Positions 39,927-50,335 of a stretch of DNA of 50,659 bases are shown here, in pieces. This DNA is from an uncultured Slackia sp. (GTDB taxonomy: Bacteria > Actinomycetota > Coriobacteriia > Coriobacteriales > Eggerthellaceae). The DNA lies in NCBI RefSeq assembly GCF_944321625.1, contig NZ_CALUMA010000120.1, positions 1 through 50,659 of the forward strand. Reading direction: 5' to 3'. The notes beneath the pieces are model-generated. The model made no database searches and was not told the DNA's origin. It saw only the letters and a list, made by a program, of their open reading frames with translations. Within the stretch, counting starts at the first letter, position 1, and each line of letters opens with the position of its first letter. The position numbers and the translations under genes are program-made.

Positions 39927-40685
39927 ATGGACCCGATTACGCTGCTCATAGTTTGCCCCCTGGTGTTTCTGGCGGGCCTTGTGGATTCCATCGCAGGTGG
40001 CGGCGGATTGATTTCGCTGCCCGCCTACATGATCGCGGGGCTGCCGGCGCATGCCGCGCTGGGCACCAATAAGCTGTCGTCCGCCATCGGCGCAATGGTT
40101 GCGACCTTCCGCATGGCGCGCGGCGGCTACATTATGATGCGCTTGGCCATTCCCGCGGCCATAGGCGCCCTTGTCGGATCGGCGGTCGGTGCGCGATTGG
40201 CGCTGCTCACGCCCGCCGGCGTGTTCCAAATCCTGCTGATAGTAGCCCTTCCTATCGTGGCATTTTTCGTACTGCGCAAACGCACGCTGGACGTTCCGGA
40301 GGACGCCGAGATTTCCCCGCGCCGCCAGGTTGTCATCGTGGCGGCGGTATCGTTGCTGGTGGGAGGTTACGATGGCTTTTACGGCCCGGGCACGGGCACG
40401 TTCATGCTGATAGCGTTCACCGCGCTGGCGAAACTACCGGTCAAAGACGCATCGGGAGAGGTGCGTGTCGCCAATCTGGCGTCCAATGTGGCAGCGCTTG
40501 TCACGTTCCTGTCGAGCGGCGTGGTGTGGATTGGGCTCGGACTCACCGCGGCGGCGTTCAGCATCCTGGGCAACTATATTGGCAGCGGATTGGTGATGAA
40601 GGACGGCACCAAAATCGTACGCCCCATCATCGTGGTGGTGCTGGCGATGCTGTTCGTGAAGGTGATTTGGGACTTGGTGGCATAA
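39927..40685 (+). CDS. TSUP (TauE/SafE) family permease
   Basis: The 252 residues have about eight membrane segments in two halves. The first carries LVDSIAGGGGLISLPAYMIAGLPAHAALGTNKLSS, the second GGYDGFYGPGTGTFMLIAFT and VANLASNVAALVTFL, the paired signatures of the family. Members move sulfite, sulfonates or other small organosulfur anions; the substrate here is unknown. ATG 39927 follows AAGG and is where similarity starts. TATAAT (39870-39875) may be its -10. No sulfur gene lies next to it. Confidence 0.85.
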   Translation: MDPITLLIVCPLVFLAGLVDSIAGGGGLISLPAYMIAGLPAHAALGTNKLSSAIGAMVATFRMARGGYIMMRLAIPAAIGALVGSAVGARLALLTPAGVFQILLIVALPIVAFFVLRKRTLDVPEDAEISPRRQVVIVAAVSLLVGGYDGFYGPGTGTFMLIAFTALAKLPVKDASGEVRVANLASNVAALVTFLSSGVVWIGLGLTAAAFSILGNYIGSGLVMKDGTKIVRPIIVVVLAMLFVKVIWDLVA

Positions 40686-40736
40686 ATACCAGCAATGACG
40701 TCGACCGCAGATGCCATCACCATGAGCATGCCCGCC

Positions 40737-40771
40737 AGTCAGCAGTCAGCAGTCAGCAGTCAGCAGTCAGC
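40737..40771. repeat. Five tandem copies of AGTCAGC
   Basis: The 7-bp unit AGTCAGC is repeated exactly five times in the space between the TSUP stop and its terminator. It is a short repeat prone to slippage and is non-coding. Confidence 0.9.
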
Positions 40772-40782
40772 AACGATAGCAG

Positions 40783-40808
40783 AAGGCCCGGTTGACCGGG
40801 CCTTTTCC
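40783..40808 (+). terminator. Terminator of the TSUP gene
   Basis: AAGGCCCGG and CCGGGCCTT form a 9-bp stem around TTGA, followed by TTCC. It probably also serves the convergent gene that ends at 40844. Confidence 0.8.
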
Positions 40809-40843
40809 TACTCAAAACCTAAAATGTGGCAAGGGGGCAATCG

Positions 40844-41221
40844 CTAGACGAGCTTCCCAATAAGAAAACCGGCAATAACGCCGATCATGGCCACTGCCAC
40901 CGTGAACACGCTCACCAACCAGTCATGACGACGGTCTTCCTTGCGATGGCGCTCGACACGCATGATTTCGGCACGCTCGGCATCGACCACGCCGATGTAC
41001 GAATATCCCTTGGCAAGGACCTCCACCACGTAGGGGTTGCCGTCTTTGTACATGGCGCCGATCATGCCCATCTGATCCAAACGACGCATCGCGGCGCCCG
41101 CCTCGGTATCGCGCTTGATATAGGCGAGCGGACCCTCTTTGCGCTCCTGGCGACGCGCGGTTTCAAGCTGAATCAGGCGACGCAGCACTTTCTCGTCGTA
41201 AACGCTCAACCTTTCCTGCAT
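40844..41221 (-). CDS. Small protein with one C-terminal membrane segment (125 aa)
   Basis: The start is ATG 41221 (MQERLSVYDE), with AGAGGTGG upstream. Residues 5-85 are cytosolic and have a winged-helix-like pattern (KVLRRLIQLETARRQ ... AGAAMRRLDQMGMIGAMYKDGNPYVVEVLAKGYSYI). The last 25 residues are a membrane helix (LVSVFTVAVAMIGVIAGFLIGKLV). It is therefore anchored with its N terminus in the cytoplasm. No family name is known to me. Confidence 0.6.
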   Translation of the reverse strand: MQERLSVYDEKVLRRLIQLETARRQERKEGPLAYIKRDTEAGAAMRRLDQMGMIGAMYKDGNPYVVEVLAKGYSYIGVVDAERAEIMRVERHRKEDRRHDWLVSVFTVAVAMIGVIAGFLIGKLV

Positions 41222-41383
41222 GGCTCGGACCACCTCTATCGTGCACAGGGTTCTGAAAGAAATCGAGAATAAAAGGGCGCCACATGCCGCAGCGCCCTGC
41301 CAGTATACCGCTATTTCGCACGCTCGCGACTGCGGAACGGCTATTGCAATGATTCGTCAAGCAACGGCAGCGTGGATGTGCCC

Positions 41384-41505
41384 TTCATGCTGCAGTTTTG
41401 AGAAGCTCAGCATAGTACGCCCAGTATGCGATTGGCATTTCCCCTGGTCACAAGTATGCGCATCTTTTGCCTACTTTGCCCTAGCCATAAAAACTGCAGC
41501 ATGAA
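41384..41505. repeat. Palindromic intergenic element A (122 bp)
   Basis: Perfect 16-bp ends TTCATGCTGCAGTTTT (41384-41399) and AAAACTGCAGCATGAA (41490-41505). The interior includes TTTCCCCTG and TACTTTGCCC, which recur in element B. Confidence 0.75.
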
Positions 41506-41553
41506 TGATTTTCCAATGATTCACAGCCCTTACTTTGCCGAAACGAAAGGAAA

Positions 41554-41691
41554 CAAACGGCGATACGGTGCAGTTTTTCTAAGCCGCAACACATAAGGCG
41601 GCGGCAACGAGCGCGTTTCCCCTGTTCGGGCATTTTTGACTTGACTGCGTACTTTGCCCGACCGCCAAAAACTGCACCGTATCGCCGTTTG
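41554..41691. repeat. Palindromic intergenic element B (138 bp)
   Basis: The ends are perfect 25-bp inverted repeats (41554-41578 and 41667-41691) that contain GGTGCAGTTTTT and AAAAACTGCACC. Interior words TTTCCCCTG and TACTTTGCCC are in the same order as in element A, but the outer arms differ. A and B are 48 bp apart and there is no ORF in either. Confidence 0.8.
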
Positions 41692-41716
41692 CTTCAGGGC
41701 GCGGCCGACAATCAGC

Positions 41717-43984
<2,268 letters not shown>

Positions 43985-44121
43985 TCAAACGGTTGAAATT
44001 ATAGGCGAATCGCGTAGCACTAACGCGCCTCAAACACCGAACCTATGCAGTCAACAAGCACGCCCCAAGTGATTAAGGGGCAATTAGAGCGGAATGCAAG
44101 CATATGTCTGCTTGATAGACG

Positions 44122-44772
44122 CTATGGCTCCAGGCGCCGCGCGGCAACACCAGCCTCACGCACATGCCGAATACAAAGGAGAGCGCTGGGCTCAGGAATG
44201 GCGTACATAGTTACGAGACGTTTATCGGAATCATCCACGGGAAGCACTTTAAAATCGTAGGATTCGTAAAGCGGCACCAAATCAGGTACGCACTCCAAAA
44301 TCAATGCGCGACCCGAAGACCCCTCGCGCAAGCGGCGCAACTTTTGTAGAACCCAGGAATACATTTCTTTCCCGGAAAGCGTATCGGGATTCACCCCGTC
44401 CGCACGGGCAAACTGCCCAAGAAGCCACACGCCGCGATGAGGTCCCGTTTTACCATGGGATTTATGACCGAATACCTTCTTATGCTGAGACTTAGACAGC
44501 CCGCTGAAATCTGCCGTTGCAATGGCAAGCGTGAAAATGCCCAGGATTCGCAGCTCGTCCTGAAGCCAGGATTCTTTATCAAGAAACACATAGGTGGTCC
44601 CATACAGTTCTTCGGCGAATTTAATCGCTTCGTTGCGGACGAATCGCTCAATAGAGGGGTCACGCGAGCACATAAAGGCGCGCAAAGCCTCCGTCAACAC
44701 GTCATGCGAAACATATTCCGCGAGCTCTCGAATCGAAAGCACCGTATAGCTTAGCTGGCTACCGTTGTCCAT
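44122..44772 (-). CDS. GNAT-like acetyltransferase
   Basis: The 216 residues resemble GNAT proteins with an atypical acetyl-CoA loop. Beta-rich LGIFTLAIATADFSGLS (about 80-95) corresponds to strand 4. KTGPHRGVWLLGQFARADGV (about 108-128) has the place of strand 4 and the CoA loop. RALILECVPDLVPLYESYDFKVLP (about 155-180) is the usual C-terminal N-acetyltransferase motif. ATG 44772 is inside the end of the upstream small gene, so the two are translationally coupled. That suggests a toxin-antitoxin or enzyme-partner pair, but no known antitoxin fold supports it. Confidence 0.65.
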   Translation of the reverse strand: MDNGSQLSYTVLSIRELAEYVSHDVLTEALRAFMCSRDPSIERFVRNEAIKFAEELYGTTYVFLDKESWLQDELRILGIFTLAIATADFSGLSKSQHKKVFGHKSHGKTGPHRGVWLLGQFARADGVNPDTLSGKEMYSWVLQKLRRLREGSSGRALILECVPDLVPLYESYDFKVLPVDDSDKRLVTMYAIPEPSALLCIRHVREAGVAARRLEP

Positions 44773-44962
44773 GAAGAGCACTTCCCTTCATGGCCGCGAA
44801 TTCCTCCAGCGTTATATCCTCACCAACCATGACGCCGTGCTTGGGCATTGCAAGAATCTCTTGCTGAATTTTGCTAGGCTCGTTGCTCATCATATCGCGC
44901 AACATCATGATGCAGCCCTCTTCAGTGGGTTTGAATGTCTTGAAGAACGACTCAGTTGCCAT
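44759..44962 (-). CDS. Small partner of the GNAT protein (67 aa)
   Basis: The 67 residues (MATESFFKTFKPTEEGCIMMLRDM...) have a helical middle and an acidic segment (GVMVGEDITLEEFAAMKG). AGGAGGTG precedes ATG 44962, and the coding end overlaps the GNAT start by 14 bp. Short stable partner genes in this position are often antitoxins, but nothing in the sequence proves that. Confidence 0.6.
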   Translation of the reverse strand: MATESFFKTFKPTEEGCIMMLRDMMSNEPSKIQQEILAMPKHGVMVGEDITLEEFAAMKGSALHGQR

Positions 44963-45012
44963 CGTTTCACCTCCTCTACCGTGAATCGGGCCATCTTACC
45001 TTCAATGGCGCG

Positions 45013-45021
45013 AGTATAGCA
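45013..45021 (-). promoter_or_regulatory. Extended -10 promoter of the GNAT pair
   Basis: On the minus strand TGC-TATACT (45021-45013) is an extended -10. It would start transcription about 45 nt before the ATG at 44962. No good -35 is seen. Confidence 0.45.
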
Positions 45022-45392
45022 TGCGTCGGAAAATAGGCGTGATGTCCGCGCGCTGGGAGCGACGCCCCCATGACGGAAAGCGACACGCTCATACATCCCG
45101 CATGCGACAAGCGAGCGCAATAGCCGCCGCGGCGAGCGGACTCGCGAGGAAAGCCCGATTCATTTTTCATACGAATCAAGCATAGCCTCGAAACCTTGCC
45201 AAACCCTTTCCCGCACTTTCGGTTTTTACGGTGCGGATTATGCGGAATGACCCTGACTGAATTCGTAAAATCTTGCAGGAACCTGCTCGCTTTTCGATTG
45301 AATTCTCGGCCGAGACCCCTCGTGTTCTCGCTAAAACCTTGCCAGAATCTTGCCGATTTCTTATCGGAGCCCCGCGAAGACCGTGAAGCCGT
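45022..45392. other. Intergenic region without a recognisable gene
   Basis: Only short frames with no ribosome binding sites. The words CTTGCCAAACC, CTTGCAGGAACC and CTTGCCAGAATC repeat loosely (45197-45355), but no defined repeat or hairpin emerges. Confidence 0.4.
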
Positions 45393-46001
45393 CTACCACA
45401 AACCGTTGCTGCGGTCGCGGCCGATGGGGAGGCTGAACACGATCATGTCGATGGCATGCACGATGGCGAACAGGCCGATGAACACACCCAAATACGCGGG
45501 GAAGACGCACAGCAGGATGCCCAGAATGACCTCGAGAATGCCAGCGCCCATCAGCATGCCCCACATACCGCCGCCGAACAGGCTCAGGCGGCGCGCGGTG
45601 AAAATCTGCACGGCACCAAACACAATGATGCCCAGCCCGAACATCCAGGCGACCGTCGCGACGCCGATCATGGGGAACGCCAGCAGCACCACGCCGAACA
45701 CGACGATCATCACCGCGCAGAACAGGTTCCACCCACTTTGGGCAAACATCGTATTGCGCGAACGCATATATGACACGATGCTCACCGCGCCGCTCGCTAT
45801 GATGACGCACGCCACGATAGCGGCGAACCCGGCAAGCACCGCCAGCGGGCTAAACACGCATATCAGGCCGAATAAAAGCAGCAAAGCACCCGAAACAAAG
45901 CGGGGCCAATTGACCGACCCGCCGTTGCGGCCGGGGCGAAATTCGTCGCGCGAATCCAGAACCTTCACGCGGATGTTGTCATTACGGTTGTCGTAAGCCA
46001 T
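45393..46001 (-). CDS. HdeD/DUF308-family membrane protein
   Basis: The 202 residues have a charged N terminus (residues 1-30) and six membrane helices in three pairs (for example SGALLLLFGLICVFSPLAVLAGF, AVMIVVFGVVLLAFPMIGVATV, ILEVILGILLCVFPAYLGVFIG). The recurring G-x-L-L-L-x-F-G / PxxxxxxxA pattern is that of HdeD-type proteins. In enterobacteria HdeD is linked to acid resistance at high cell density; the role here is inferred. AAGAGGAC precedes ATG 46001. A direct repeat 51-79 bp upstream resembles that of the antiporter. Confidence 0.8.
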   Translation of the reverse strand: MAYDNRNDNIRVKVLDSRDEFRPGRNGGSVNWPRFVSGALLLLFGLICVFSPLAVLAGFAAIVACVIIASGAVSIVSYMRSRNTMFAQSGWNLFCAVMIVVFGVVLLAFPMIGVATVAWMFGLGIIVFGAVQIFTARRLSLFGGGMWGMLMGAGILEVILGILLCVFPAYLGVFIGLFAIVHAIDMIVFSLPIGRDRSNGLW

Positions 46002-46051
46002 GGCGTCCTCTTTCTCTTGCCTGGCGAGCAGAAAGCGCGATACCTTTCAGA

Positions 46052-46080
46052 CATTAACGCACAATCCGGCATTAACGCAC
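46052..46080. promoter_or_regulatory. Direct repeat CATTAACGCAC x2 upstream of the HdeD-like gene
   Basis: CATTAACGCAC at 46052-46062 and 46070-46080 with an 18-bp period. It resembles CATATACGCAC x2, also 18 bp apart, at 11842-11870. No gene is found from 46002 to 46233. Confidence 0.55.
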
Positions 46081-46233
46081 GGTTTTCTGCAAAGATTAGA
46101 TTACGCGTTTGAGCGGGCAACCACAGCGACAACCCGCCATTCGTAACCTGAGCGACACAACCGCAGCAGCCGCGTGCGCACAAGACGACGCCGCAGCCCG
46201 CATCCGCTGCAGCGTGCATCCTGCCTTGGCACG

Positions 46234-47124
46234 CTATTCGGCGACCTCCATGACGGCCTTGGGAAGGAATCGCAGCACGTCTTCGGCGGTAGTGCAGAAT
46301 GCGCCCATCTTCTTCGCGGCCAGAACGCCCGCCGTTCCGTGGACCACCACGCCGAGTGCTGCGGCGTCATGCGACTCAAGCCCCTGCGCAAGCAAAGCCC
46401 CGATGCATCCGGCCAGGATATCGCCAGTTCCCGCCTTGGCAAGGGCGGGCGTGCCGCCGTCGAACACGGCAACGCTCTTGATGCTCGTATCGTCCGGACG
46501 AGCGATATAGGTCTGCGGCCCCTTGAGCACGCACACCGCATCGTAGGCACGAGCGATTTGCAGCGCCTGCTGGGCGGGGTTACGCGGATCGGCCTCTTCT
46601 TCGCAGTCGAGCGGAAGCGCCGCTATGAGTCGCGCGGCCTCGCCGCCGTGCGGCGTGAGGATTGCCGGAAAACCATTCAGGCGATGCTCCGCCAACGCAG
46701 CGAACCCCGACTCGGTGGCGATGGCGGTCAAGCCGCCGCCGTCAATCACCAGCGGCACGGCCGCCGCGGCAATAACGCTTCTGACCAGGGTCATATTGCC
46801 TTCGGTCCCCGCAAGGCCGCACCCTACCACGGTGGCGCTGGGGTGCGACGCATCCTGCGCATGACACTCAAGGCCGTATTGCTTGAACGGCGCGACTACA
46901 GCAGAGGGCAACGCGATGCGCAGCGCAATCGCCGTTTTGTCCGACGTGTACGTTTTCACATACCCCGCGCCCATGCGCGTAGCCGCCATCGTGGCAAGCA
47001 CGCCCGCTCCGGGGAAATTCCTATCGCCCACAACCAGCTCGCACGTACCGCGCGTATATTTATTGGCATCCTGCCTGAGCTGCGGAAACAACCGCGCCAC
47101 GCTCTTTTTCGTAAGTTTGCTCAT
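46234..47124 (-). CDS. nnrD: ADP-dependent NAD(P)H-hydrate dehydratase
   Basis: The 296 residues match the ribokinase-like repair enzyme (YjeF C-terminal type). Features are GTCELVVGDRNFPGAGVLATMAATRMGAGYVKTYT, LTPHGGEAARL (about 155), VCVLKGPQTYIARPD and the signature GTPALAKAGTGDILAGCIGALLAQG (about 224). It dehydrates damaged NAD(P)H hydrates using ADP. The epimerase half found fused in many species is absent. AGGAACTGAGT precedes ATG 47124, 72 bp after acpS, so they form an operon. Confidence 0.9.
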   Translation of the reverse strand: MSKLTKKSVARLFPQLRQDANKYTRGTCELVVGDRNFPGAGVLATMAATRMGAGYVKTYTSDKTAIALRIALPSAVVAPFKQYGLECHAQDASHPSATVVGCGLAGTEGNMTLVRSVIAAAAVPLVIDGGGLTAIATESGFAALAEHRLNGFPAILTPHGGEAARLIAALPLDCEEEADPRNPAQQALQIARAYDAVCVLKGPQTYIARPDDTSIKSVAVFDGGTPALAKAGTGDILAGCIGALLAQGLESHDAAALGVVVHGTAGVLAAKKMGAFCTTAEDVLRFLPKAVMEVAE

Positions 47125-47196
47125 ACTCAGTTCCTCCCCGATTTGTCCAAAGCGTCATGCACCGTGTTTTCATGCGCTGTCAAACATTCGGCGGAG

Positions 47197-47796
47197 TTAC
47201 CGGGAGCCGCCCCCCCCCCGAGGCTCATCGGCCGTCATTTCGTTCGGAAAAGCAGGGCCATCCGAGTGCAAAGGCTCGTCGTCTTTGGCGCCCTGCGCCT
47301 CCTGGGCCGCCTTGGCGGTTTCGCCGCTCAGGTCGTCCAGCATGCCGCGGAGCTCCTTGAATTGCTGGGCGAGCTCGGCCTTCACGTCGCGGTGCTTCTC
47401 GCGTTCTGCCTGCGATTCTTTGGTGATGGCAACGGCATTTGCCACGGCAACGCTATGAGTGTAGGTAAGCGAAAGGGGGACGTCGATAACGCCCTGCTCA
47501 GCCGCCACGCGGGCAGCGGCACCGTGAAGAGCAATAGCCGGTTTGCCGCGCGAATCACGCACCACCTCTACGTCATGCATAGTGATGCCGTTCGTCAGAA
47601 TGCCCGTGCCCAGCGCCTTGCACACCGCCTCTTTGGCGGCAAAACGGGCGGCATAGTGCGTGGCAGGATTCGCTTTAGTATTGCAATAGTCCTGCTCACC
47701 CTGGGTGAACACCTTGCGCGCGAACGAAGGCGTGCGGTCGAGAATGCGCCTCATCCGCTCGATCTCGACGATATCTACTCCCAAACCAACGGGCAT
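47197..47796 (-). CDS. acpS: Holo-[acyl-carrier-protein] synthase with a long C-terminal extension
   Basis: The core of about 130 residues has the AcpS signatures: VGLGVDIVEIERMRRIL, then ARFAAKEAVCKALGTGI (metal-binding Asp8 and the FAAKEA motif), then LSLTYTHSVAVANAVA. The enzyme moves 4'-phosphopantetheine from CoA to ACP. From residue 130 a charged tail of about 70 residues, predicted helical, is unusual for AcpS. The last codons run through a G10 tract; the current reading ends GGGGSR. One G fewer would extend the frame 25 codons to end just before nnrD. Confidence 0.88.
   Translation of the reverse strand: MPVGLGVDIVEIERMRRILDRTPSFARKVFTQGEQDYCNTKANPATHYAARFAAKEAVCKALGTGILTNGITMHDVEVVRDSRGKPAIALHGAAARVAAEQGVIDVPLSLTYTHSVAVANAVAITKESQAEREKHRDVKAELAQQFKELRGMLDDLSGETAKAAQEAQGAKDDEPLHSDGPAFPNEMTADEPRGGGGSR
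47210..47219 (-). repeat. Ten-base homopolymer (G10 in coding strand) near the acpS end
   Basis: The ten consecutive C bases on the plus strand are the longest homopolymer I noticed in a coding sequence in this window. Slippage there changes only the AcpS C terminus. Confidence 0.85.
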
Positions 47797-48161
47797 GCGA
47801 TGCCTTTCTTTCTTGGATATGGCGATGGGCCGCGGCCAAAGAAGGTAAAGCCGCTTTACTAGGGCGTATTGTACCCCACAATTTACGCAGCGCGAGGCCC
47901 GCCCGATCCCTCAACAAAATGGCAGGTGAGCACAAAGGGCACGGGACGGGAAATGCGCCGAATTGCTCGACTACCCCAGCGACACGCACGAGACGCCGAA
48001 GCGTAGGCCACCCCTTGCGCACATGCCCCGACTTGCGGGACTCATGCCTCGACCGACAAGAAACCTCTTCCGCAGGTTTTGTCCGCCCTGGCTCGCTTTA
48101 TGTGAGTAAGATACAACGCATGAGTTGCGAAACAACCACGCCCAACGCCAAGGAGGCACGC
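47797..48161. other. Divergent region between acpS and fbp
   Basis: No gene is evident. GTAAAG-CGG-CTTTAC (47847-47861) is a small dyad in the acpS leader. TACAAT (minus strand) near 47872 and GATACA (plus) near 48111 could be -10 elements without clear -35 partners. Confidence 0.35.
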
Positions 48162-50117
48162 ATGAACGCCGAAGACCTGCGTTATCTCGAACTGCTCTCT
48201 GAATCGTACCCGACAATCGCCGACGCCTCGGCGGAGGCCATCAATCTGAACGCGATCCTGAACCTGCCCAAAGGCACCGAGCTGTTCGCATCGGACATCC
48301 ACGGCGAATACGAGGCGTTCGCGCACCTCCTGAAAAACGGGTCGGGCTCCATTCGCATGAAGATAGACGACGCGTTTGGCGACGAGCTTTCCGAGGCGGA
48401 AAAGCGCCAGCTGGCCACCCTCATCTATTACCCGCATGAAAAGCTGCGCCTTATTATGCCGACGCTCGCCGATCTGGACGCCTGGATCGCGCAGACGGTC
48501 GAGCGGCTCATCGCCGTGGCGAAGCGGGCGTCGGGCAAATACTCGCGCTCCAAGGTGCACAAGGCGTATCCCAAAGAGTTCGCGTACGCCATTCACGAGC
48601 TCATGACCGAGGACAACTGCGCGGTCGACCGCGACGACTACCGCCGTGCCATCATCGATTCCGTCATCAGAATCGGCCGCGGCACGGCGTTCATCGAATC
48701 ATTGTGCCTGCTCATTCAACGGTTCTCGCTTGACCACCTGCACATTCTGGGCGACATCTACGACCGCGGCCCCGCGCCCGACGCCATCATGGACACCCTC
48801 GCGAAGTACCACTGCCTGGACATCCAATGGGGCAATCACGACATCGTATGGATGGGTGCGGCGCTAGGGCAGCGCGGATGTATCGCCCATGTGGTGCGCA
48901 ACTGCGCGCGCTACGGAAACCTCTCGATTCTTGAAGACGCCTACGGCATCAACATCCTGCCGCTCGCGACCTTTGCCATGAGCGCCTACCGCGACGACCC
49001 CTGCGTGGCGTTCGGGCTCAAGGGAAACCCCGACCTTGACGAGCAGGCGTATCAGATGAACGTCAAAATCCAGAAGGCGATGGCCATTATCCAGTTCAAG
49101 GTGGAAGGCCGGCTCATTGACGAGTATCCCGAGTTCGGCCTGGAAGACCGCAAGCTGCTGGACAAAATCGACTACGAACGCGGCACGGTCGTGGTGGATG
49201 GCGTGGAATACGAACTGGCCGACAAGGTGCTCCCCACCGTCGACCCCGCCGACCCCTACGCACTCACACCCGAGGAAGAAGAGGTCATGCAGCGCCTTGA
49301 GCAGGTCTTCATCGGCTGCGAGAAGCTGCAGCGCCACATGCGCCTGTTTTTGAAGGTGGGCAGCCTGTATAAGATCTCCAACGGCAGCCTCCTATTCCAC
49401 GCAAGCGTGCCGCTGAATGACGACGGTTCGCTTAAAGAGGCGAATATCTTCGGCGAAGTATGCAAGGGCAAAGAGCTATACGACGTGCTGGAGCGCTACG
49501 TGCGCGCGGCGTTCTACAGCGCCGATGAGCTCGAGCGCAAACGCGGGCGCGACCTCATGTGGTGGCTGTGGCTGAGCCCCGCATCGCCCCTGTTCGCAAA
49601 GAGCAAGATGGCGACGTTCGAGATTTACTTCGTCACCGACAAGGCGGCGCGCAAAGAGGTCAAGAACCCCTTCTATGCACGCCTCGACGATCCGGACGCG
49701 ATGGCCGTCATCTTCGAGGACTTCGGCATGGACCCCGCAGCATCGCGCATCATTTGCGGCCACGTGCCCGTCAAGGCAAAAGATGGCGAAGACCCGGTGA
49801 AATGCGGAGGACGCGTGCTCACCATCGACGGCGGGTTCTCGCGTGCGTACCAGCCCACCACGGGCATCGCGGGCTATACGCTTATCTCGAATTCGCACGC
49901 GTTCATACTCGCGGCGCATGAGCCGCTTGAGTCGGCGGCGGCTGCAGTGGAGCGCGAGATTGACATTCACTCGACGCGCCGCGTGGTCGAGCGCGTCGAG
50001 AGGCGCACGCTCGTTGCCGACACCGACCAGGGTATATGTCTGCGCGCTCGCGTAAACGACCTTGAGCGCCTGATCGCCGCCTACCGCGAAGGACTTTTAC
50101 CCGAACGCATAAAGTAG
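48162..50117 (+). CDS. fbp: Fructose-1,6-bisphosphatase, class III
   Basis: The 651 residues match the class III enzyme. It is metallophosphoesterase-like: ASDIHGEYEAF (about 48), HILGDIYDRGPAPDAIMDTL (about 200) and WGNHDIVWMGAA (about 225). IICGHVPVKAKDGEDPVKCGGRVLTIDGGFSRAYQ (about 535-570) and TGIAGYTLISNS follow. It removes the 1-phosphate in gluconeogenesis. AAGGAGG sits 5 nt before ATG 48162, so the upstream open frame is not used. The terminator at 50126 ends it, and it has no operon partners. Confidence 0.95.
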   Translation: MNAEDLRYLELLSESYPTIADASAEAINLNAILNLPKGTELFASDIHGEYEAFAHLLKNGSGSIRMKIDDAFGDELSEAEKRQLATLIYYPHEKLRLIMPTLADLDAWIAQTVERLIAVAKRASGKYSRSKVHKAYPKEFAYAIHELMTEDNCAVDRDDYRRAIIDSVIRIGRGTAFIESLCLLIQRFSLDHLHILGDIYDRGPAPDAIMDTLAKYHCLDIQWGNHDIVWMGAALGQRGCIAHVVRNCARYGNLSILEDAYGINILPLATFAMSAYRDDPCVAFGLKGNPDLDEQAYQMNVKIQKAMAIIQFKVEGRLIDEYPEFGLEDRKLLDKIDYERGTVVVDGVEYELADKVLPTVDPADPYALTPEEEEVMQRLEQVFIGCEKLQRHMRLFLKVGSLYKISNGSLLFHASVPLNDDGSLKEANIFGEVCKGKELYDVLERYVRAAFYSADELERKRGRDLMWWLWLSPASPLFAKSKMATFEIYFVTDKAARKEVKNPFYARLDDPDAMAVIFEDFGMDPAASRIICGHVPVKAKDGEDPVKCGGRVLTIDGGFSRAYQPTTGIAGYTLISNSHAFILAAHEPLESAAAAVEREIDIHSTRRVVERVERRTLVADTDQGICLRARVNDLERLIAAYREGLLPERIK

Positions 50118-50125
50118 CGAGACGC

Positions 50126-50160
50126 AAAACGCCCGAGGCACGAATCCTCGGGCGTTTTCT
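50126..50160 (+). terminator. Terminator of fbp
   Basis: AAAACGCCCGAGG and CCTCGGGCGTTTT form a perfect 13-bp stem with a 7-nt loop and a T-run. It can act on both strands. Confidence 0.9.
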
Positions 50161-50194
50161 AAAACCGCAGATCAAAAAAAATGTCAGCGAGGGC

Positions 50195-50287
50195 TCCTCT
50201 AGCACCCGAGATTGGCGGGATTTCGCGAGCATAGCGTACTTTGCTACGTGAGCTCGCGAAATCGCGACAAGATTGGGTGCTAGAGGA
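50195..50287. repeat. Palindromic intergenic element C (93 bp)
   Basis: The ends TCCTCTAGCACCC and GGGTGCTAGAGGA pair over 13 bp. The inner GATTTCGCGAGC and GAGCTCGCGAAATC also pair, giving a long hairpin with a loop around GTACTTTGC. The loop word resembles TACTTTGCCC in elements A and B. Confidence 0.75.
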
Positions 50288-50304
50288 AGCCGCAGCGTCA
50301 AGGC

Positions 50305-50332
50305 GTTCCGCCGGCTGGCAAGCCGGCGGAAC
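50305..50332 (-). terminator. Hairpin after glmS
   Basis: GTTCCGCCGGCT and AGCCGGCGGAAC are a perfect 12-bp stem around GGCA, 4 bp past the glmS stop. It has no T-run on the minus strand, so it is a weak or factor-assisted terminator. Confidence 0.55.
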
Positions 50333-50335
50333 CTT

